Shown piece after piece: positions 22,622 through 33,672 of a stretch of DNA of 64,000 nucleotides. The stretch is from NCBI GenBank assembly GCA_009801085.1, contig VNWV01000033.1, positions 1 through 64,000 on the forward strand, given 5' to 3'. The stretch is from Lasiodiplodia sp. COLG20. Lineage: Eukaryota; Ascomycota; Dothideomycetes; Botryosphaeriales; Botryosphaeriaceae. The notes under the pieces are model-generated. The model saw only the letters and a program-made list of their open reading frames with translations, searched no databases and was not told the DNA's origin. Each line of letters begins with the position of its first letter. The stretch's first letter is position 1. A program made the translations under genes and the position numbers.

Positions 22622-25600
22622 ATGTCGGTTCAATGGAACACAGGAATTCTTCCTTCCATAACACTTCTTGCAGCCGTCGTCGCTGCCCAGTTCGTGCTGT
22701 TTGGTTTTAAGAACTGGAAAATTTACTTTGCGCAAAATCCGAAGGCTGAGAAAATCGTCCAACACTGGTTCCCGCCAGCTACAACCTTTCGCTTGCAAGG
22801 GATACCCAAATCCCTATTTGAATAGCCAATCTCTCAGGAGCAAGTTGGCAGGCTGGTCAGAGAAGTTTGGAACCTCGGTCATGATGTTCATCTCACGATA
22901 TACTCTCTCAGCACGGACCCGTTCGACAATGAGAGGAAAGTGGCTACTTTGACATTTCAGCACATCCCGGCTTGCTTTCGGCCGCCACAACAAGTATGGA
23001 CTGCAAGCGGTTCGGATATCGATGGCACGCCTGTATTCCTGCAGCTCGATTTGAACTTCCTTGGGTTCACACCACTTCACTCAACTTCTGATCGCGACTG
23101 TACAGCGGAGTAAGTTGAAGCATTCGTGATCTTTTGCAGGCCTGATGCTAACAGAAAGGCAGTATTGTCGCTTTGTCTGGCTTGAATGGACACGCATTTG
23201 GCTCTTTCAAGGAACGCGGTAGAGACAAATGCTTCATGTGGCTTCGCGACGTTTTACCCGAACACTTTCCCTTAGCTCGGATCTTCATCTACGGCTATGA
23301 TTCGAAGCTTACAGAATCTCAAAACTTTCAAGAAATACCAGATCTCGCCCTGAACTTCAGAAACGATATGAGCAACTTGGTTGTAGCCAAACCACGACAG
23401 CTTGTACTGATAGGGCATAGTCTCGGTGGCATTATCGTGAAGGAGGTAGGTTTATTACCTGCGACAGAAGAAATGTATCCGCATTGACTCTCGTTGGCTG
23501 CAGGCACTCATCCAAATGCAAGCTGCGAATAATGCCAACGATGCTTGGGCCTCAGATGCAACGGCCATGTTGGGGAGAATCTCAGCGCTTCTGTTCTTTG
23601 GTGCACCTAGCGAAGGGTTAGATAATCAGGCACTTGAGCTCATGGTCAACGGGCAACCGAACGATGGACTGGTAAAAAGCCTCGGCCGGTCTTCTGGAGT
23701 ACTTCGAACGCAAATGACGGCGTTCCGCCGAGTGTTTGAAGAGCTGGATTTCTTGACCTTTTGGTATTACGAGTTGGAGAATACACCAACCCCTAAGCTT
23801 GTATTTTTCTCCGCCCTATCTGAAATGTAAGTTTCTAACAGCATCCAGTCCGATAACGGCCAGTGGAAGATGACAGGAGAGTGCCGAAAACTGGTCGAAC
23901 CAACATCAGCGACAAATGGAAACCCGCATGACTTTGGTCGCCATCTTGTACGCGGAATCAGCCGAAATCATTCGGAGATGGTGAAGTTTCAAGGAGTTCA
24001 TGACAATGTTTACAAGACTATTCGCGGAGACCTGGCAAAATGTTTCTCTCGCGAACGAAATGGTTCGTAGATAAGAGCTGATAGCAAGGAAGACGAATAC
24101 TAACTATATATTCAGTAATAGATGAGCAATTACTGCCGAGAGAACAGGAAGGTGCGCTCCCTTTTTCTATATTGACTCTAAAACATGACTGAACAAGACA
24201 CAGATATTCTTCAGACACTCGCATATTCGGCTCAAGACTTACGCCGCGGTAACGTTGAACGAGCAACAAACCACACATGCGAGTGGTTCTTCAACTCCAA
24301 AGAGTTCTGCACATGGAAACAAAATTCTAAACGGAATCCCCTTGACCATTTTCTCTGGGTCAAGGGGAAACCCGGGACCGGAAAGTCTACCTTAATGTTA
24401 GAAGCCGAGCGCTATACCCAGAGACATTTTGCGGGCAATCCAACGACCGTTCTCAGCTTTTTCTTCCACGCTCGAGGCGAGATACTAGAGAAGTCACCTT
24501 TAGGCTTGTACAGATCGCTCGTTCATCAGTTACTCAGCCAGGATCCAGGCTCTTGGAAAGCTCTCTATTCGATTTTCAAGGCTAAGAAAAAAGGGAACAC
24601 ATACGAGAACATTTCCTGGTCTAGACGCGACCTCGAAGAATGTTTGATTCAAGCCTTCAAATCGCTTGAATGTAGACCGGCTGTCATTTTCATCGATGCG
24701 CTCGACGAATGCCCTGATAATGATGCCATATCCGTGGTCGACTTCTTTATGGGTCTCATGCGCCAAACTAGCGAGACAGACTACATCCTACGAGTTTGTT
24801 TTTCAAGTCGCCATTATCCCAGAATTGCTACATGCGGGTGTTCCGAACTAGTCATGGAGCAAGAGAATGCCAGGGATATCCGCACGTACATCAAATCCGA
24901 ACTACACGATATGCTGCCGAACTATAACGATCTTCTCAAGCTTCAGAGAATCATCTTCGAGAAATCCCGCTCCGTGTTTCTTTGGGTGAGACTTGTCATC
25001 ACAAGGCTCAAGCAAATTGTGATCAAGCAGCCTGGTCAAACCCGAAAAGTCCTCGAAAAAGAGCTAGCGAAAGTGCCATCGGAGCTTCAGGATCTTTTCT
25101 CCGGACTTTTTGAAACTTTAAGCTCTGAAGACCGAGACAAAGCGACGTTTCTGATCCAGCTTGTACTATTCGCTGGGAGGCCACTCCAATTCGATGAAAT
25201 CATCGCCATTCTTCCGTATTGGCCGCAGTCCTTGTACACCACTTTGGATGCATGGGAAAACTCGGAAGATTATATTTCGGGCACAGAAAACCAAATGATC
25301 ATGATCACTCGACTATCTTGCGGGCTTCTCGAGTTCAACAGCAGCTCGCGCTGCCAATTCATCCACGAAACTGCGCGAGAATATTTTCTCAGACCCCACA
25401 ACCTGAGCATCTTGTCTCGCTCTAAAGCTCCGATAAATATAGTTGCTTGCAGCAATGACGCGATTGTGAGAGCCAGCATCAACTATATCCGGGCCTTTTC
25501 GCAGGAGATAGTTCGCGTGGAATCGAAAAACATAAAATGTGATTGCAATATAAGAGGACTCTGCGAACATGATCCTCTCCTACCTTACCTGGCGAACCAT

Positions 25601-26503
25601 CTGTATAATCATATAGAAGCCGCTGAAGCTAGCGAAGCATGTCAAGAAGAGGCCCTGGATTTTCTGGAGAAATTGGATGATCGAGTCATGAGATGTTTGG
25701 CTGGGAGCGACCCATTTCTCGTACTAGAACCGGGCTACACACAGCTCCATGTCTGTTGCAGTGCAGATTCAAGTCGTTATCACACTATTCTCCGACTGAT
25801 TAAGATGGAGCAAAACCCGGAAGTCATCATCAACAAACAAAGTGGAGAAGAGGGCGATTACCCACTGATAGCTGCAGCTTCAGCTGAGGGTGATCACAGA
25901 GAGGTAGTGGACCTCCTTCTCCTCAATGGGGCTCGGATTGATGTCCGTGACAATATTGGTGCAAACGCTCTGAAACGGGCGGTTCAGAACGGCAATCTAG
26001 CGGTTATGGAGACCCTTCTATCTCATGGAGCTGACGCTGACTTCGTGTACTATGGAGAGCCTCTCCTGTGCTATACGGCTCGTACTAATGGAAAAGAAGC
26101 TACGGAACTCTTGCTCCGCTACGGAGCAAAGGTCGACAATGAAGACGAGTCTGGGGAAACTCCAATCATTGTTGCTGGCTATGCTATGTCCCTAGAAGTA
26201 TTTCCAGCGTTGATCAAGGCCGGCGCCAACGTCAATTCGAAAGACCACATGGGGGCGGTACCACTGAAAATCGCCTATGAGCAGCTGTGCAGTAAGTTCG
26301 ACTGTTTAGCGCCTACTACCTACGAGGCTGTGAAAAGCTGTATTGAGGCTGGCCAGGATCTAGAGATGCTATGCGAGGGAAATAGGACGTTGTTAGAAAC
26401 TTTACTATATTGGTCGAGTGTCATTGAGACGGATAATATGGATGGCGATCAAAGGACTATTTTGGAGCAAATAGAATGTCTCCTTAAGGGCGGGAAGACC
26501 TGA
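22622..26503 (+). pseudogene. NLR-type receptor: TM + alpha/beta hydrolase + NACHT + ankyrin, with in-frame TAG
   Basis: Exons 22622..23109, 23163..23445, 23504..23800, 23849..24062, 24116..24151 and 24198..26503 join in frame to about 1207 codons, but codon 68 (22823-22825) is TAG. An N-terminal TM helix (ITLLAAVVAAQFVLFGF) precedes an alpha/beta-hydrolase (SesB-like) domain. That domain has VALSGLNGHAFGSF, the nucleophile elbow IGHSLGG and the His-bearing NHSEMVKF. Next come the NACHT P-loop KGKPGTGKST and Walker B FIDALDEC, then four or so ankyrin repeats. Fungal NLRs of this layout are thought to sense non-self and signal through the N-terminal hydrolase. The paralogue at 29193-33305 aligns without gaps across the TAG. 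The stop therefore looks like a point mutation (possibly CAG to TAG), a sequencing error or a polymorphism. Everything downstream is well preserved, which suggests recent loss or translation from a later start. Confidence 0.8.
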
Positions 26504-27823
26504 TGAGGCTTGTAAGAGGAGCAAAGATCATTCAGAAGACAGCGAAAAATGCGCCGCGGTGACCCTAAAGCCACTTTTCTCTACCATATGTGTATCGTAC
26601 ATGGAGAGACTGTGAGTACACATGTCGAAGTAATAACGAGCTATTGCCGGATAGCATGCATCTGTTTGCTTTCAGGTCGATATTTGGGTCCTCGCGGTCA
26701 AACCTTAAGGATTTGGGCAAGCGGTTGCTACCGCGGTTGCACTCAGGCTATGAACATGGCAGTGAGCGTCAATGGTGTTGGCGACGTGTGTGGGGGTGAT
26801 GAGATTGGATAATCCGCAGCGAAGCTCCTAAGTCCGGTAAAACGGATATGGAGAAGTTTCACAGGCTAGATGGCATTGTTGTTGATAAGTTTAATAGCTG
26901 GAGAGAATACTAAGTGGTTCAGAAATGCGCGTAAATGCTTAGATTCATCCCATATGAATCGTTTTGGTGTTAATTGAATCGGGATCTTGAAAAGTCGGCA
27001 CTTTTTAAACTATAAATTGGGGTATAAAAAAAGGTTGAAGAACTGAAGTCGAGTAGCAGGCTGTCGTAAGCCTGGTGAAACATAGGATAATGAACAATCG
27101 AATCCGAACCGAGTGATAATCACAGTATTATGGCACAATGATACAGCTTTAAATCTTGAAAACTTTGTACAACGCCTCAATACCATCGATATCACCAAAA
27201 TCGGCATTAGTTGTGTGAAAGACTTGGAAAATAGCATTACTGGCATCTATGTTCGCCGCGACAACAACAGCACAACGTTGGTAGACGGCAAGTGAAAGGG
27301 TATTGTACAAGGACCGCGGCATTATCGCTTGGATGCTGTTCCCGACAGTCGTGTTCCTAGAAAGGATCCAGCAATTTACATGGTTTGGAATTCTTTTTTC
27401 GAGAGGCCTAGACGGGGGTATAGACACATATGCGAACTAATCTGTCTGACATGGGTGATGCTGCAAGCCAAAGATAACTGGTGTGCGTGGCGTTCTGCGG
27501 GCGTTGCTGTGTTAGCATTGATGGCGAGGCTGGTGTGGCACAGCCAAGCGATATGTTGCCTATGCGTCAGCGCTCCGACGGGGCCGAAATGTCGTAGGCA
27601 TGCACCAAACTGCAGCTCCGAGGGTGGCATAAGCCTTCCGCGCACAAACACGCCCGCCGTATGTAGTATGCATGCATGTGTTTAAAAGGAAAGCCCAGCT
27701 CGGCTACTTCAAAGCTGATTATATCTAACGGAAACGGGTGTCGCTTGCATATGCCTGCATGAGTGAATTTATCAGAGGAGCCGTAAGTGGGGGCTTGGGA
27801 AGGGGCTCTCTCTCTCTCATTCG
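26504..27823. other. Intergenic region
   Basis: A 1.3 kb spacer, AT-rich around 26870-27200, with a CT microsatellite near 27808-27818. Short frames here do not extend and have no recognised motif. Confidence 0.5.
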
Positions 27824-28976
27824 TTGATCACACCTCGATGTTGTGCTTCCACAAGACTTGTAAGCGAGCTGTTCGCAGTAATAAATTGGAGACTCAACAG
27901 CCCATTCTCTTCGACTGGAGACTTTGCATCACTTGTCAACAAACGGATGCAGTCATCAACAAATGTGCACAAACGACATCGGCGAATGCATTATCGCGCA
28001 GATAATCTCCGTGTGGAATCTCAAAGGACTGAAGACATTGGGGGTCAAGTACATTATGTCCACCCCTCAGGATCGGACATAATCGAAGTCGAGGAGGAAA
28101 TCTGGAGCGACCATGACAGCCGACATCCCCGCGAAAAGAAAAAGATGAAAAGGAGGAAAGAAAGAAAAAAATTCAGGTACGACGTAAATAGGGAAACATG
28201 TTCGCTGAACCTTTTCTGCCGACGCCCGCGGAGCTCCAGATACGTCTTTCACCAAATTACTGCGATAGCGCCTGAGGCGGTCGAAAGACTTACTGAGAGC
28301 CAATTATACGACTACATAAACCGTTCTGAAGTTACGCTCCTATACACCGATCCGATCCTCTTCGCAACTTTGCGCTCAGTATACAGATACCAGTTTTGTG
28401 GCTTTTGGCGGCGCTGGTTCTCTCTGAAGACCCTCCGGTCGTTCAGATTAATCAGAGTATGTCACCCAACCAAGCATTCCAAACACGAGATCGAGGCTCA
28501 ATATCCTTCGTCAAATATTTGATATATATACCTTTTTAACGGACCATCACTCTAATTAGTACACGCGCGACTTTCGCATCCGACACGAGATTTGGGATGA
28601 AGACCCCAGATACGTCGAAGATCTACTATTCTTTTACCGCAACCCATCGGAGATCACCTCGCAACACCGTTGGATTCGCGGAATATTTCGACTACGCCAG
28701 CCTAAATACCGACATGCGCTTCAATTTGTGGAGGGCTGGTCGAGCTGGCGAGTAGCAATTGCTGGATCAATTCCGGGTGTTATTTCAACCATTGTCGCTG
28801 TCGTCTGGGCAACGAAGGGAGGAGAACTTTCGGTGGTATTTACGGTGTCTGCATTCATTCTTGCGGCTGTCGCACGTGGGTCTTCCGGCAAATTGCCAAT
28901 CATCATAAGGAGTGACAAGCTAACTGAGCTAGTTTTGGTCGGTGTCGTCGGTCTTGTAAGCGAGACTGAAGACTGA
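27824..28976 (+). CDS. Two-TM fungal orphan protein between the NLR pair
   Basis: Exons 27824..28456 and 28560..28976 give about 349 aa. The 103 nt intron has a GTATGT donor and an ATTAG acceptor and rejoins LIR to YTRDFRIRHEIWDEDPRY in phase 0. The N-terminus is basic and probably disordered (KKKMKRRKERKK). The centre holds a conserved-looking Trp/Arg block (FCGFWRRWFSLKTLRSFRLIR). The C-terminus has two close TM helices (IAGSIPGVISTIVAVVWA and VVFTVSAFILAAVA). This layout occurs in an unnamed ascomycete family. The exact start is uncertain; Met codons at 27951 and later are alternatives. Lying between two convergent NLR genes, it is a candidate membrane partner, but that is inference from position only. 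Confidence 0.6.
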
Positions 28977-29192
28977 TGGTTGTGTTTAGGGTTTGTGGCT
29001 GGGCTGAAATCGTTGGAGGGTGGCCTTTAGTGTTCGACTATAATTACTGCTCGGTTCAGTATCTGTTTGAATTTTGCATCAACATCCGGAAGTTGAGGAG
29101 TAGAGAACTGAGCGGCTGATCTTGTCAATATTTGCCAGCGCCGTAGCAGATTTCTTGGAAGGCTGATAGAAGTGGCTAGCGTTGAGGCTTCC

Positions 29193-32100
29193 TTAGCATC
29201 CCAGAACCTTTCCTGTGTCTATTAAGTATCGCATGGTATTTTTCTTTCCTTTTTTCTCTGCCTCCTGGTACGCGAACTGAATCACTTCGCCCTCCAGATC
29301 CTCTGCTGAAAGAAGCCTCCTCACAATCTCCAAATGCCCTTTCGCTGCTGCTTGAGACAGTGGCGTACGCCCGAGCTTGTCTTTCTCCCCAGCTCCACGA
29401 ACACCATGCTCAATCAAAACCCTTACATATATGGTGAGACCCGATGTTGCCGCATGGAAAAGCGCTGTGCGCTGCATCTTGTCTTTGGCATGCGCGTCGA
29501 TTTTCGGGTGATGCAACAGAGCAAGCAGTACATTGGCCAGCTCTCCGTGCTCTGACTCGTCTGCCAGTCCAGGATAGGAAACCATAAAGAAAATGAGCGG
29601 CGACTGTCCTTTTTTCTCTTTGACGTTGACGTCGACCTTTGGGGATGCCAGAATAGGTTCCACCAGGCTCAACTCTCCGGAATCAATTGCTGTGTGGAGC
29701 GGCGTCTGGCCGTCTTTGTTCGGAGCGTTGACGTTGACTCTGGGGTCTTCCAGCAAAATGGCGATGATCTCCTCCTTGCAGCCCATGACTGCGGAGTGGA
29801 GAGCGGTGCGGCCTTTGTCATCTTGAGCGTTGGGGTTCACGGTCGGGTTCCTGAGCAACTCCCGCACTATGGATGAATGACCCTTGTTTGCAGCGTTGTG
29901 GAGTGGCTTCTCGCCTTGGCTCTTAACCGCGTTGACATCGACTCTGTTGGATTTGAGCAGCTCATGGGCTACGTCGACCTGATCAAAGAAGAGGGCGAAG
30001 TGTAGCGGCGTCATGGCAATGGAGTTCCTGATATCCAGATTTATTCGGCCTGATGGAAGAAGGACATCCTCTCTGACTTCACCGTGGGAGAGGAGGGAAG
30101 ATATCTCGGATTCGTACTTCGATCCATCTTTCTCGCCTGAGTATTGAATCAAGGGACGGATTGCGCTCATGACACCACACGCAGCCAACACGTGGATGAG
30201 AGACGCCTGATTCACTCGTGGAACGAAGGCTCGGAAGGAGGCCATTGCAGCTGTTTCGTTGGGCCATCCGAAGATTTCGAGAAGCCCGAACTGCTCGACA
30301 CCGTATTCTTCTGCCTTGTTGAAATGGTGCAGGATCGCCGTTTGGACGTAGTGATCCAAGGGAAAACGGCTGGAAGATTCCTGCCTTGTGTCGAAATCTT
30401 CACGTGTTCCCCTGATGAACATGTATCTGAGGCAACATCGAGAGATGTAATAATGAGCGGTTCCTTCCGGACGACCGGTGGTGGAGATGTCGATTGTCCT
30501 CTCGAGGAACTCCAAGCCTCTCTCACAGAGGTAGTCCATGACTGATGCGTGGATGAGCCGGACTCGTTCTCTCCAAGCCTGGTCCCCGTCCAGTTTGTGA
30601 GCTGCCTCGAATCCAATGAGCCCCTTCGAGTAGTATTTGACAGAGTTGATGAGATCATCGAGGTCGTGCAGAAAATCCTCGTTGGTGGAGTATTCCTCGA
30701 TTGACCCTTCTTTCATATCTGGAGCGAGAACCCAGGCGTGCTGCAACTCGCGAAGGTTGATCATCCGCTCACTGAAGCCTACCCAACGGAACAGCTTCAG
30801 AGATTGTTCCATCTCCTTTCCACTCATCTCTTTGAACAAACGCTCGTAGAGGGCATGTAGGTCTTGAGGTATGTCTTCGATCAACCGCAGGATCTTCTCG
30901 AGTGGCTTGCCTGATCTGTGTAATTCGCGTACATTCTGGCACACGACACCTGCCCATTGAAACAGACCGTTTGATCTGGGAATGATGAATTCTCCCAATG
31001 GAACCTTCTTTTTAGGCGGGAGGTCTCTTAGCTCCTGGCGTACGAACGTGGCAATATCTTGCCTATTGTTTTCCTCTGCTCGAATGATAACGCCTTTCGT
31101 GAAGAGGTTCGGATGATATCGACAGGAAACGCAGATATTGACTTTCAAACCAGCGCTTTCCTCATCGTAGCAGAGGTCTCCGAGCAGCGCCAGTAGGGTA
31201 TCTATTTCTGCTTTCGAAAATTCATCCAGGGCGTCAATGAACAGGACTGTCTGACGCGTCTTCGATGCTTCTCTCAAGGCTTGCTTCAGATGCGCCTGAA
31301 GGTCTAATAGGCCCCATGCTCTTGGTCCGGGCTCCTCTGGCATGTGTGACAGCATGGGAAGAAATGCGAACGGTATTTGCGGGATGAGCTGGCGAATCAG
31401 GCTGCAATACAGGCCGAGGAGGGTCTTTTGCAAGTCCATGCCAAGGCCGTAGACAAAGAATGATGCAACGACAGGCTGCTTGGTGGATCCACCTTCTGTC
31501 CATTCCACTGCATGCTTCATGATGGTGGATTTACCTGCTCCAGGAAGACCCTGAAGCCAGAGGAGACCTCGATCATTGCGCATCCATTCTTGAAAAATTG
31601 GATGTTGAGGGAACCAAGTGCACGTTTCATTCTCGGCAACCACAATCTGCCCACTTCTGACCTGCTCTTCTTGGAAGGAGAGGGAAGAACGACAAGCATA
31701 CAGCTCGTCTTGTCGTGCACGTGATAAAAAGAGCATAGGAGAGCCTAAGGAGAACACAGCCGTTACTTCAAATCATTCATTTCCAGGGAGTTCCTACTGA
31801 CGTTTCTTGACCGTCTCGTAAAACTTGGTAAACAGAGGAAGGACCCGTCCTTCGTAGATTGGATCAGTTGATGCCTCGAATTTCACCAAATCTGAATGAT
31901 TCCGATTGATGGCTTTCACAAACTGCTCCTCCCTATTCCAGGGCCGTCCATGAGTTGCCGATGATCGGTCTACCAATTTCCGTGGTGGTCCAGCCATTTT
32001 CCATTTACCATCAACCTGCTACTTGTTAGCTCTAATTTGTTTTCAAACAAAAAGAGAAGAAAGGAGGGAACAAAGACGCACCTTGAGAGCTGTAGGAGAC

Positions 32101-33305
32101 TCCTTTGTCTCGTAGAATGAGATTATCACGAAAGATGCAGACAAAGTGTCTCCTTCCCTTACTACGAATACCTCGTCCCAGAGCTGGGCTTGAATACGTA
32201 GCTCCGAGGAGTCATAGCCCAATGAACGCAGAAACGGCTCATTTGGCTGACCCTCAACCATTGGTACGAGAGAGGTAATGTCCATTCCTTGGTTGGGTGT
32301 GCCGAAAAATAGAACAGCTTGAAGCGATTTCAAGATTGCCTTTCCTTCGATCCTTTTACTGTTCGCCATTTCACACAAGGCCTACCACGTCGATTAGGAC
32401 ACAACATATATTACAGTCATCAAGAAGTCATACCTGCTTAAGAACGAGGCCACCCAGGCTGTGACCTACCAGTACCAGCGGATTCGGAGCCTTGTTCTGC
32501 AGCGGCCGTTAACACTAAACTTTGCTTACGATGCAAAATGACCTACCTCATCACGAGGATCGAGCAACGCTTCCAGCTCCTCTTGAAAGGTGAGTCCCAA
32601 GTCAGCAAGAGTTTGAAATGAATCGCTGCCTTGCATCTCCGATGCATAACCGTAGATGTAGATACGGGCGCCCGGCAAGGAACGAGCAAGGTCATCTCGT
32701 AGCCACATGAATGGTCCACCTCTTTGCTTGAATGAGCCAAATGCATGGCCATTTAGTCCTGACAGGGCAACCACTCTGGACAAATTAAGTCAGCATTTTC
32801 GTCCTAATTTAGGCCCCGAAACCACTTACTCGAGATCGCATTCCGCGTTATCGTGTGAATGTAAGGGCGTAAGGCCATGAAAATCGATGTCTAAACGCAA
32901 GTCTGATTTTGAGGCACCTTGAAACGCTCTTGCAGACTTGGGGCTGGTAGCCAACCGCGAAGGCGTTTTCGAAAAACTCAATGTTGCGATCTTTTGGGAT
33001 CTGCTGGTCGGATTGCGCCCGAGAGACTCTACGGAAATCTCAATGGAATTCTCGACCGCAAAGTCTTTCCTAACTAGTTCTTTAACATCTTCTTTAGTGG
33101 TTTCACGGCCTTTGTAAGTCGCGGGTATTCCCTTCAGCCGGAAGGTCTGCGAAGCTAAATCCTTTCTCAAGTTCTCTGGCTTCGGTATCGGAGGTGTGTG
33201 GCGCAATCTCCGGAATCTGAGCTTGTCGGGGAAGAGGAACGAGGATCCGCCTATCGCAAAAACAGCGAGAAGAACCTGGGTGAATACCAGCGTAAGCCAG
33301 TCCAT
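29193..33305 (-). CDS. NLR-type receptor: TM + alpha/beta hydrolase (SesB-like) + NACHT + ankyrin repeats
   Basis: Exons 33305..32830, 32775..32547, 32496..32434, 32381..32082, 32015..31802 and 31744..29193 give 1277 aa. The start at 33305 places the TM helix first (LVFTQVLLAVFAIGGSSFLF); an upstream in-frame Met at 33407 is less likely. The hydrolase domain has VALSGLNGHAFGSF, GHSLGG (Ser248) and NHSDLVKF (candidate catalytic His). NACHT follows with P-loop GLPGAGKST (about 493-501) and Walker B VLFIDALDEF (about 594-603). At least six ankyrin repeats lie from about residue 1000 to the end. The expected role is intracellular non-self recognition with the hydrolase as output. Its intron positions partly match the paralogue at 22622-26503: the first, the one after the nucleophile block and the one before the WKM motif are shared. 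The others differ, indicating an old duplication. Confidence 0.88.
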
Positions 33306-33672
33306 CTTCAAGAGCCCAGCGTGTGCCAGGTGAGGCTGAAAGCGTGGAGAAACTTTTGGGCAGGCTGAGGGGTTATGCAATATTTGATTTTCCCAGTGAT
33401 CAGGCAACTATTTTTACCCTTGTCGACGGGGCGCTAACGGACATGCAGGTTGACACATCCAGCAGCACGTCCGCGTCAGCACTGGTTGGTGTTTTTCAAG
33501 AGTGGTAACGTGACCACGGTCGGAACCAGTCAAGGAAGAACATATTGCACGGCTGAAACATGCATATTTGAGGCTGATCCAGCCATTAAATTGCCTGTCA
33601 GATCAATGTCCAAATATATTTCCAGCTCAGCCTTCTTCACGCCAGCACGAATCCGCTGAATCCCTTCGGACC
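33306..33672. promoter_or_regulatory. Divergent region between NLR and HET genes
   Basis: This 367 nt stretch lies between two start codons facing apart. It must hold the promoters of both genes. An upstream in-frame extension of the HET frame (from 33568) lies here and is judged untranslated. Confidence 0.35.
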
